From NCBI GenBank assembly GCA_947463775.1, contig CANHVD010000113.1:1-11989 (forward strand): a stretch of 11,989 nt of DNA, given 5' to 3'. Numbering within the stretch: the stretch's first letter is position 1; each line of letters begins with the position of its first letter. Below, piece by piece: positions 1 through 6,378 of the stretch. The translations under genes and the position numbers were made by a program. Source of the stretch: Planctomycetaceae bacterium. Its GTDB lineage: Bacteria; Planctomycetota; Planctomycetia; Planctomycetales; Planctomycetaceae. The notes under the pieces are model-generated. The model was given only the letters and a program-made list of their open reading frames with translations. It was not told the origin of the DNA and did not search any database.

Positions 1-177
1 ATTCCCGGCGCTACGATTCCGGAGAATCAGCCCGAGGTGAAATATGAGATCACTGCTCAGCCGAACGCGACCGTGGGAGAGCATCTGGTGAACGTTCGGC
101 TGCAGATGAATTTCAACGGCCAGAGTCTGGTCATGGAACGACCACTCAATCTCACCGTTGTTGAAGTGAAAAAGTAG
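1..177 (+). CDS. C-terminal end of an unknown protein (5' truncated), possibly a secreted beta-sandwich protein
   Basis: The reading frame is open from base 1 and ends at TAG (175-177), giving the last 58 residues of a protein that starts left of the window. The fragment has alternating hydrophobic and polar residues typical of beta strands, such as EHLVNVRLQMNFNG and RPLNLTVVEVKK, with no cysteines and no membrane segment. It resembles the closing Ig-like strands of large planctomycetal exported proteins (PPC-domain type), where a 'P.GEH.V.V' pattern followed by 'PL.LTV' is common. That comparison is from memory and the family is not established. It is the only plus-strand gene and runs convergently towards flgE, with about 60 bp between the two stop codons. 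I am confident that it is coding and much less confident about the family. Confidence 0.6.
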   Translation: MPGATIPENQPEVKYEITAQPNATVGEHLVNVRLQMNFNGQSLVMERPLNLTVVEVKK

Positions 178-216
178 CCATGTAGAGAACTTTGAATCAG
201 CGTTATCAATCGGAGA

Positions 217-239
217 TAATGCCAGTGTGATTGGCATTA
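217..239. terminator. Stem-loop between convergent genes, possible bidirectional terminator
   Basis: A perfect 8-bp stem, TAATGCCA (217-224) and TGGCATTA (232-239), encloses a 7-nt loop. It lies between the plus-strand stop at 177 and the stop of flgE, and the flgE TAA (237-239) forms the outermost bases of one arm. Neither side has a T-run, so a classical factor-independent terminator is not shown. The position between two converging genes makes a transcript-end or mRNA 3'-stabilising hairpin the likely role. Confidence 0.45.
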
Positions 240-1904
240 CCTGATGATGCTGGTCAGTTCCTGAAGGATTTCGTCTGTTACGGTAATCGTTCGGGCGTTC
301 GCCGAGAATCCTCGTTGGGCAATGATCAGACGAGTGAATTCAAGAGCGAGGTCAACGTTGGACCCTTCCAGCTGTCCTGAGCGAAGTGCTCCTCGACTGC
401 CGGACAGGGCAGTGCCGATGTCGGGATTGCCGCTCGCCAATGAAGACGTGAAGTAGTTGTTACCAATCGCGACGAGACCGTCTGGATTTCTGAAGGAAGC
501 GATTGCCAACTGGGCGAGTGGAATCTTTAAGCCGTTTGATGCCAGTCCAAAGACTTTGCCGTCGGTGTCAATCTGTACCTCAGCCAATTCGCCCGGTGGA
601 AACCCGTCTGGAGTTAGTTGAAGCCGAGACGCTTGTCCGAGTGCAGTCAAGCCGTCGAATTGTGCGGGTGTACCGAAGCGAAGATTGAGAGTCTGTGAGG
701 CGGGTTGACCTCGAAACTGGACTGTGATGTTACTGTCGCCCACGCCGGAGCCGGTAACTTGAGCGAACGACCCATCTGGTTGAAATGAGATCCCCTCAAC
801 CAGCGAGTCGAGGATTGTCCCTTCCGTTGGTGAAACAGAGGCGACCAGGGTCCACGATTGATCCGCCTGTTTTGTCATTGTCAGACCAATGGTGTGTCCT
901 GCACCGCTTTCGTCGAAGACTTCCACTGACTGAAAAACCGTATCTGCGTTTTTTCCTGTGCGAGTCAGGATCATCTCATGGTCTTCAAAGTCAGATCGCC
1001 CTGTATTTGTAGGGCCATCACTGAATGACATAGACAAAAAGGATGGACCGGTAGCGTTAGCTGTGCCAACAACGTTGCCTAACCCGTCCAGGGAAATGGT
1101 CGAACCGGCAAAAGAAGAATTCAAAGCTGCGATAAGGTCGCCTACCGTGGATGTGGGCGTCAGGAGAAGTTCTGTCACCGTGGGATTCGAACCATCCGAT
1201 CGCCGTCCACTGATCAGGATTTTGTCTCCTGCGACGTAATTCACTGTATTTGAATCGAGGTCGGACAAACGGGTCGTCAGAGTGGCAGGTAACCCTGCTG
1301 CCAAAAGCGGTGTGGAGGTCATCACTTCCTGTGCAACGGGACCGGTTGACGTTGAGGAAAGATTTCCCTTGATTTGCATCTCTGTTGAAACCTGACCAGG
1401 AATGCTGACACCCTTGGGAACATAGACGCGATCATCACCCGGAGTCTGAAAAGCCGGCAGGTCTCCATTGGGTTCGCCGGTTGGTCCAAAGCGTCGCACA
1501 AGGTATCCCGTGGAGGGGTCCGACAAATAACCACTCTCATCCAATGAGAAAGCTCCCGCACGCGTGAAGTAGGTACGCTCGCCGGAAGAAGCGACGAAGA
1601 AGCCGCCTCCATCCATTGCCAGGTCCATGTCGTTCCCGGTCGATTCCAGATTGCCCTGAGCAAAGTTCAGGTCGACCTGAGAAAGGCGGCTACCGGTTCC
1701 GATCTGTACCGAATTCACGCTGCCCAGAAGTCCTGACGACGACGACGACGTACCTCGTTGAACTTCGTACATAAGGTCAGAGAACAGGGTGCGGGACGTC
1801 TTGTAGGCGGTCGTATTGAGGTTGGCGAGATTGTTTCCCACGACCTCAAGCATCTTTTGATGACCGCGGAGTCCGGAAATCCCGGTAAGCAGAGAGTTGG
1901 CCAT
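237..1904 (-). CDS. flgE: Flagellar hook protein FlgE
   Basis: FlgE is the structural subunit of the flagellar hook, exported through the flagellar type III apparatus and polymerised under the FlgD cap. The N-terminus (MANSLLTGISGLRGHQ, then GNNLANLNTTAYK at about residues 23-35) is the rod/hook signature helix. Residues about 83-119 (QGNLESTGNDMDLAMDGGGFF and the following YFTRAGAF) match the conserved D1 segment. The last 42 residues (GSNVDLALEFTRLIIAQRGF onwards) are the C-terminal hook helix. The ATG at 1902-1904 is preferred because MANSLLTG fits the family start; a TTG two codons upstream (1908-1910) is the alternative. At 555 residues it is clearly longer than the roughly 400-residue enterobacterial FlgE; the extra length lies in the variable surface region between the conserved ends. 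It is the last gene of the fliK-flgD-flgE unit, 101 bp after flgD. Confidence 0.96.
   Translation of the reverse strand: MANSLLTGISGLRGHQKMLEVVGNNLANLNTTAYKTSRTLFSDLMYEVQRGTSSSSSGLLGSVNSVQIGTGSRLSQVDLNFAQGNLESTGNDMDLAMDGGGFFVASSGERTYFTRAGAFSLDESGYLSDPSTGYLVRRFGPTGEPNGDLPAFQTPGDDRVYVPKGVSIPGQVSTEMQIKGNLSSTSTGPVAQEVMTSTPLLAAGLPATLTTRLSDLDSNTVNYVAGDKILISGRRSDGSNPTVTELLLTPTSTVGDLIAALNSSFAGSTISLDGLGNVVGTANATGPSFLSMSFSDGPTNTGRSDFEDHEMILTRTGKNADTVFQSVEVFDESGAGHTIGLTMTKQADQSWTLVASVSPTEGTILDSLVEGISFQPDGSFAQVTGSGVGDSNITVQFRGQPASQTLNLRFGTPAQFDGLTALGQASRLQLTPDGFPPGELAEVQIDTDGKVFGLASNGLKIPLAQLAIASFRNPDGLVAIGNNYFTSSLASGNPDIGTALSGSRGALRSGQLEGSNVDLALEFTRLIIAQRGFSANARTITVTDEILQELTSIIR
1735..1750. repeat. GAC trinucleotide run inside flgE
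   Basis: Five GAC units plus one G. On the coding strand this is a run of TC-rich serine codons giving the SSSSS stretch at about residues 53-57 of FlgE, just after the first conserved helix. Gain or loss of a unit would stay in frame, so any slippage would only change the serine-linker length. Confidence 0.7.
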
Positions 1905-1980
1905 AGTCAATCAGGTCCGTGTATGCGACAAAATTTTCGGAAGACTGTGAGTTAAGGAGTCAGGCTGAGCCAGCGAGTCA

Positions 1981-2007
1981 AACAGCAGTCATGAATTAAG
2001 GGCTGTT
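1981..2007 (-). other. Stem-loop overlapping the flgD stop codon
   Basis: AACAGC (1981-1986) and GCTGTT (2002-2007) can pair as a 6-bp stem with a 15-nt loop. On the minus strand the first arm includes the first two bases read from the flgD TAA region (2006-2008). No T-run follows. It is weak alone and is listed because similar structures sit at the fliK and flgE stops. It lies inside the flgD-flgE gap, so it could be an RNA-processing or partial-termination site. Confidence 0.25.
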
Positions 2008-2446
2008 ACGGGGAAAGACTTTGCTCGTTGTAGGCAACACCCGTAACGTTGCTGATCGGGTAGAAGTTGTTGCCAATTCGTACCAGAATCTGACCGTCAT
2101 CGGGCTTGATCTCAGAGACGATCCCCTTTTCCGCGGCTTTGTCACCGTAGCGAACACTCAAGCCCAGAAGCCCGGCCCCGGCATTGATGGATTCGAGGGT
2201 TCTAAGGTCGTTTTCAGCGGACGTTTTCTCGATCAGAGTGTCGAGCTTTGTCCCCAGGCCAGTGATACCACTGTTCATATTCTGAATCCCTTCCACAGTG
2301 GTGAACTGTGCCAACTGGGCAAGGAAGGCATCGGTGTCGGTTGGTGCCGTGGGATCCTGGTACTGGAGCTGCTTGGCAAACAGAGTCAGGAACTGGTCCT
2401 TGCTGGCAATACCGGAAGCGGATGCTGCGCTAACTGCTGTGGTCAT
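2006..2446 (-). CDS. flgD: Flagellar hook-capping protein FlgD (short form)
   Basis: FlgD is the scaffold that caps the growing hook and guides FlgE subunits into place. The conserved N-terminal region is clear: KDQFLTLFAKQLQYQDPTAP at residues 16-35, then FLAQLAQFTTVEGIQNMN, matching the family pattern FLxLLxxQLxxQDPxxPxD...QxAQFxxxE. The C-terminal third (GLSVRYGDKAAEKGIVSEI through ILVRIGNNFYPISNVTGV) looks like a small SH3-like beta domain. At 146 residues it lacks the larger Tudor/FNIII-like C-terminal part of the roughly 230-residue enterobacterial FlgD and resembles the short forms of about 140 residues known in Bacillus. ATG (2444-2446) is preceded by AGGAAGG. It lies 60 bp after fliK and 101 bp before flgE. 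Confidence 0.95.
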   Translation of the reverse strand: MTTAVSAASASGIASKDQFLTLFAKQLQYQDPTAPTDTDAFLAQLAQFTTVEGIQNMNSGITGLGTKLDTLIEKTSAENDLRTLESINAGAGLLGLSVRYGDKAAEKGIVSEIKPDDGQILVRIGNNFYPISNVTGVAYNEQSLSP

Positions 2447-2456
2447 GGCTGATGAG

Positions 2457-2463
2457 CCTTCCT
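2457..2463 (-). promoter_or_regulatory. Ribosome-binding site of flgD
   Basis: On the minus strand AGGAAGG ends 10 nt before the flgD ATG. This is the clearest Shine-Dalgarno-like sequence among the gene starts here and supports the chosen flgD start. Confidence 0.45.
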
Positions 2464-2504
2464 GTGGTGTATTATCGTGAGAGCGATGTTGACCTGACTA
2501 ATGG

Positions 2505-2519
2505 TTTCAGGCTCTGAAA
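2505..2519 (-). other. Stem-loop containing the fliK stop codon
   Basis: TTTCAG (2505-2510) and CTGAAA (2514-2519) form a perfect 6-bp stem with a 3-nt loop. The fliK TGA (2507-2509) lies in the downstream arm on the coding strand. It is followed by flgD after about 60 bp and has no T-run, so full termination is unlikely. It may modulate coupling or transcript processing between fliK and flgD. Confidence 0.3.
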
Positions 2520-4237
2520 TTCAATGCGTGTTGCGAATCTCCGGTGCGAGTGGTGGCCGCTGTGGAGATTTGACTTGCTGCCCCATTACGCGAACTGCGA
2601 CGCTGAGTTCCGACGGGCTGATCGAACCTCGAGGTTGAGTCCTGAGGAGTTTGTCGCTGAAACGCTCCGCCATTCATCATGTCAGGAGACAAAAACTCCA
2701 ATGAGCGAAGCTCCATTTTCTCTCCTCGCAATTGATTTTCGATTTCGCTGCCTCGGGCCAGCAGCATGTCCATCGTGACAGCTTCGCGTGCTGTAACTCT
2801 GACCGCGAGGCCCTCTTTCGATTTGGACAACTCAATCACCATCTCGCCCAGGTCCTGCGGATCCAACTGAACAGTCAGGGTTTCTGATTCTGCGGTTGTA
2901 TGTCTCTCCAGATGCTCAATTACAGCCCGCGATACCTGAGAGCTCAGCGGTTGCCGCATTTCAGATGTTACTGAAGTTGTCAGATCTGGCAGAGACATTG
3001 CGACTGCTCCAGAGGAAGAGAGTCGTGCTCCGTCTGATCCAGGGGAAGAAGTGTGTCCGACATTGCTCAGCAGTTGATTATCGTCACGAGAGCCAGATTG
3101 ATTCGATGTGCGATCGGCGTCAGGCCCCGACGGTTGCACCCAGAACTGGTCGAGAGTCTCACCACGCGAATTCGCGAGCGTGGTTTTCTGCAGTCCACTT
3201 ATTTCCTGTAAAGGTGCATCTGATGTATTCACCGTAGTTCCGAGAGAATTCAGCGGGCCTATGCTTTCGGTACTGAGTGGAGCGAGGTTAGTGATTTCAG
3301 AAAAACCATCGCCAGAAATACTTGATTGCAGGCTACTGGTTCCCGACCGATTTCTTGTCGGGGCCGTGGCAGCGACAGCACGGCTCAAGGCGTTCATGAT
3401 TTCCTGAGTGACCGCGTCCGTATCTTTGGTGGATTCATAGAGTCGCGTGGCGGACCGGAAAGTTGTCTCAAGGCCCAATTGCTGAAATCCCTGCTCTGCA
3501 TTTGGCAACACTTCCACTTCTGTTTGCGGGGCTGCTGCGTTCAAGCTTGAGTAAGAGGCACCGGGGTTCTCAATGGATGAGTTGTTGCCAGGAATAGTCA
3601 GTCCACCAGAGGTCTGTTTAGGCTTAACATCAGCCTTTGCCACAGGCGCTGTAGGGGCAGGGATCTGTATTTCGGCAGTGTCGAGCTTCTTTGGGTCTGA
3701 AGAGGAAGTTGGCGTCGGAGCCGCATTTAATGCTGTTGATTTGGGCTCGGCAGAAGAAACAACCTGCTCGGGGAATGAAGTCTTCGGGAGGTTCTGAGTT
3801 GAGGCTGATGAATTTGGTGTAGCAGTTAGCAAACTTTGCGGAGCATCAGACGTGGTGGACTTCTGGAGGTCAGAAGTTGTCGCTTCGATAGTCCCGGCGC
3901 TTGGCGAGACGTCTACTTTGGTTTGCTGCAATTTGTCTGTGGATACCGCCGTATTCAGAAGCATCCCCAGAACCTTCGAGAAATCTTCCTGGTCCGGCTC
4001 TTCATCAGGTTTCCGAGTTTTGTCGTCCGGTTTCTCTGCCGCTACTCTTTCCTTTTCTTCTGCTCGGCATTCGTGGCACGCTTCCGGATTCTTTGGCGCG
4101 TAGTCTGAGTAGTCGTTCTGGGGTGGCAGCACGGTCGTAAATGGAACGAGCATAACCATGGTATTCACGCTTCCCGAAAACATGTTCAGTCGATCGATGG
4201 CTTCGGTCAGATCCGTTTTGCAGAGGGCACAATCCAC
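2507..4237 (-). CDS. fliK: Flagellar hook-length control protein FliK
   Basis: FliK measures hook length and switches export specificity from hook to filament substrates. The C-terminal hook-length-control domain (Flg_hook) is visible at about residues 435-525: LTVQLDPQDLGEMVIEL is the diagnostic 'L-x-P-x-x-LG-x-v-x-i-x-l' pattern, and RGEKMELRSLEFLSPD closes it. Residues about 90-430 are a long, low-complexity Ser/Thr/Pro/Gln-rich stretch, as expected for the ruler part. The N-terminus is unusual, with two CxxC pairs (CALC at 3-6, CHEC at 54-57) and a charged Lys/Glu/Asp segment at 58-85. The start is uncertain. GTG (4235-4237) is the longest start in this frame, while ATG at 4181-4183 and 4157-4159 are alternatives, the latter with GGAAG 10 nt upstream. 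It is the first gene of the hook unit, 60 bp before flgD. Length and composition fit the family, which is poorly conserved outside the C-terminus. Confidence 0.9.
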   Translation of the reverse strand: MDCALCKTDLTEAIDRLNMFSGSVNTMVMLVPFTTVLPPQNDYSDYAPKNPEACHECRAEEKERVAAEKPDDKTRKPDEEPDQEDFSKVLGMLLNTAVSTDKLQQTKVDVSPSAGTIEATTSDLQKSTTSDAPQSLLTATPNSSASTQNLPKTSFPEQVVSSAEPKSTALNAAPTPTSSSDPKKLDTAEIQIPAPTAPVAKADVKPKQTSGGLTIPGNNSSIENPGASYSSLNAAAPQTEVEVLPNAEQGFQQLGLETTFRSATRLYESTKDTDAVTQEIMNALSRAVAATAPTRNRSGTSSLQSSISGDGFSEITNLAPLSTESIGPLNSLGTTVNTSDAPLQEISGLQKTTLANSRGETLDQFWVQPSGPDADRTSNQSGSRDDNQLLSNVGHTSSPGSDGARLSSSGAVAMSLPDLTTSVTSEMRQPLSSQVSRAVIEHLERHTTAESETLTVQLDPQDLGEMVIELSKSKEGLAVRVTAREAVTMDMLLARGSEIENQLRGEKMELRSLEFLSPDMMNGGAFQRQTPQDSTSRFDQPVGTQRRSSRNGAASQISTAATTRTGDSQHALNFRA

Positions 4238-4542
4238 ACTGGTCGGTGTTCCCGGTTTGGAAGTCCCCTGCCAACATTCGCCCGTTTGCGTTTGCTCCTG
4301 AGCAACGTTGGCTCAGAAGTCTTGCTGCAAACGAAGTGCATTGAGTCACTGACCGCAGTTTGCGTACCGAGAAGTGGTTTCAGGTCGTGGGCATTTCTAC
4401 TCATTGCCTGCAAAACCCGATTTTTACCGGTCCGGAATGAGCCAACTGCTCTGAAAGGGAGACTGAGTTGTTCAGCTCAAGACGCGCTGCGGGAAAAAAA
4501 TTCCCAGCAACAGAAAACGTTTCCGCTTTTGTTCTGCGGGCC
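4238..4542 (-). other. Intergenic region between the hybrid kinase and fliK
   Basis: About 305 bp with no gene that I accept. On the minus strand it holds two imperfect hairpins near the kinase end (4486-4536). A 65-codon open frame (ATG 4402-4404, stop at 4207) overlaps the fliK start in a different frame and could be chance or a displaced fliK N-terminus. The hook promoter should lie here, but I see no good sigma-28 (TAAA-N15-GCCGATAA) or sigma-54 (GG-N10-GC) match. Confidence 0.5.
4486..4536 (-). terminator. Two imperfect stem-loops after the hybrid kinase gene
   Basis: On the minus strand the first hairpin (4536-4511) has a CG-GAAA-CG tetraloop core with AAAA/TTTT and CAG/CTG pairs separated by bulges. 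The second (4508-4486) pairs GCTGGGAA with TTCCC-GC-AGC around a loop of five T residues. They lie 7 to 57 nt after the kinase stop. The T-run is in the loop rather than after the stem, so this is not a textbook terminator, but separation of the kinase transcript from the hook genes is a reasonable role. Confidence 0.3.
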
Positions 4543-6378
4543 TCAGTTCGTTCGCGGACCTTGCAGGTGCGTCACCTGTGCCAGCACTTTTTCCAGTTCC
4601 TGACGGCGGAAAGGCTTTTGCAGAAAGCCATCAAAGGAGTCTTCGTAGACACCGTCTTCTGTGCTGGAAATATAGCCGCTGCAAAGAATCGCCGGACTCT
4701 TGCAACCGGTCGCACGGATGGCTGTCAATGTTTCACGTCCATTCATCCCGGCCATGGTATAGTCCACCAGGATGGTGGCAAAATCTGATCGTAGTTGGGT
4801 CAGGGCGACGGCCGCTTCTCCACTGGAAGCTTCGACGACAGTCCAGCCGAGCAGTTCCAGCATTTTTACGAGTGGCGTTCGGACAAGATCGTCGTCATCA
4901 ACGACAAGAATCGTGTTCGATGGTGCAGTTTTTTGCGTGTTTAATCCCGGTAAATTGGTTCGATCCATACCTGATTCTGCCGACATCTTCCTGGGAAACA
5001 GGATTGTAAACCGAGTTCCCGCTCCGGGTTTGCTCCAGACACCCAGAGCAGCATTGTGGGACGATGCGATGCCCTGGACACTCGACAATCCAAGGCCGTG
5101 TCCGGATTTCTTTGTCGTAAAGTAAGGATCAAAAATCTGAGCGACAACGTCGGGCTCCATGCCGTGCCCGGTATCAGTCACACTTAACGCGATATACTCT
5201 CCGGGTGTCGGTGATGAGATCCAGAAGTATTCCGAACTGCTGATGCGTCCACTTACAAGCTGGTTGTCAACTCGCATTTGAATATCGCCTTTTCCGCCGA
5301 TTGCATCTGCAGCATTTGTCACGAGATTCATCAAGACTTGTTGAAGCTGTGTGGTATTGCCGTAGACGAGAGCTGGGTCCAGACTGGCTTCGAAGGAAAT
5401 AGCAACCCGGTCAGGCAAAGCCGCTTTGACGAGGGGCATCATTTCCCGAACCAGTCCGCAGAGATCGATAATAGATTTTTCTGCAGTGGATCGCCCGGTG
5501 TAGGCCAGCATCTGTCGGCAGATTTCTGACGCCTGCTGAACAGCTCTGCAAATCTCTTCCGCGTGCGTTCTCGTCTCCTGCTCTCGCGACTTAATTGAGA
5601 TCAATTCAGACACCCCGGTGATTGCTCGCAGGGTATTGTTAAAATCATGGGCCACGCCCGCAGCCATCACACCGAGGCTGGCCTTCTTCTGTGCCTGTAA
5701 CAGACGAGCCTCGGAATCGCGACGCAGCTCTGTTTCCGTTTGTAGCTGGTGCAGCATCTCTTCCAGCTGGATCGCTTTCTGTTTTTCGCGATCGCGAGTC
5801 TCCTGCAGAGCCCCGAGCGTTCGTTCAACAGAAAACCGCACAACCATGGCAATGGATGGGGCGACAATCAGCAGCTGCACGATTTCGTTTGGGGTGACAA
5901 GACCGTCACTCAGCTGCTTGACGATGAGCCACGCGCCCGCACCGATGACCGATACCACCAGAAGCGACGACGTTGCGCTGAACAGCAGCCCTGAAATCAC
6001 AATCATGCAGGCTGAACCTGTAGACGTTTCCTTATTCGGAGTGAGCAGAATGCAGCACCACTGAATAAAGAAAACCGGCAGCAGGTATCCGGAAACGATC
6101 AGATCCAGTTGTCCCAGCGTTCTTGCTCTGGGGATCAAAAGATTCCGCGCTACGTAGAACAACACGGAAATCAGCGAGACAGTCACTCCAATCGTGACGT
6201 TGTGTGGGGCTGGGTAGAGAATCAATACCGCCAGCCCCGCCAACACAGCGGAAAGCGCGCCAAATTTCAACGCAATTTGGTTATACAGGTAGACCGGATG
6301 ATTCCTCAGATCTTCCTGTTGCGGTTTTGCAATGGAGGAAGAATCTGGCGGACTCGGCTCCTGATCAGAGTTCCTCAT
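4543..6378 (-). CDS. Membrane-bound hybrid histidine kinase with C-terminal receiver domain
   Basis: This is a two-component sensor kinase that autophosphorylates a histidine and passes the phosphate to its own aspartate. Residues 1-30 are polar. About six membrane segments follow (roughly 37-55, 61-77, 93-112, 122-136, 138-154, 165-182) with little extracytoplasmic sequence, then a charged coiled coil (about 185-235). The phosphoacceptor is His244 in GVAHDFNN, an NtrB-like H-box. The ATP-binding domain shows the N-box (NLVTNAADAI, 351-360), the G1 box (DTGHGM, 402-407), an F-box-like DPYFTTK and the G2 box (GHGLGLS, 426-432). The receiver domain spans about 488-605, with acidic residues 494-497, phosphoacceptor Asp539, Ser567 and Lys588. 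All catalytic residues are present. There is no DNA-binding or other output domain and no response regulator beside it. The ATG (6376-6378) lies inside the end of ilvD (14-bp overlap), implying coupled translation. The stimulus is unknown. Confidence 0.93.
   Translation of the reverse strand: MRNSDQEPSPPDSSSIAKPQQEDLRNHPVYLYNQIALKFGALSAVLAGLAVLILYPAPHNVTIGVTVSLISVLFYVARNLLIPRARTLGQLDLIVSGYLLPVFFIQWCCILLTPNKETSTGSACMIVISGLLFSATSSLLVVSVIGAGAWLIVKQLSDGLVTPNEIVQLLIVAPSIAMVVRFSVERTLGALQETRDREKQKAIQLEEMLHQLQTETELRRDSEARLLQAQKKASLGVMAAGVAHDFNNTLRAITGVSELISIKSREQETRTHAEEICRAVQQASEICRQMLAYTGRSTAEKSIIDLCGLVREMMPLVKAALPDRVAISFEASLDPALVYGNTTQLQQVLMNLVTNAADAIGGKGDIQMRVDNQLVSGRISSSEYFWISSPTPGEYIALSVTDTGHGMEPDVVAQIFDPYFTTKKSGHGLGLSSVQGIASSHNAALGVWSKPGAGTRFTILFPRKMSAESGMDRTNLPGLNTQKTAPSNTILVVDDDDLVRTPLVKMLELLGWTVVEASSGEAAVALTQLRSDFATILVDYTMAGMNGRETLTAIRATGCKSPAILCSGYISSTEDGVYEDSFDGFLQKPFRRQELEKVLAQVTHLQGPRTN

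Noticed and set aside
2021..2452. 143-codon plus-strand open frame opposite flgD
   Set aside because: It mirrors flgD almost exactly and shows no independent protein features.
4383..4419. Sigma-28-like promoter before fliK
   Set aside because: TAAA is present with 15-bp spacing, but the -10 side (GCAATGAG) matches only about three of eight positions of GCCGATAA.
6359..6370. Palindromic TGATCA at the ilvD stop
   Set aside because: A 6-bp palindrome without a loop is common by chance and does not form a hairpin like those at the other stop codons.
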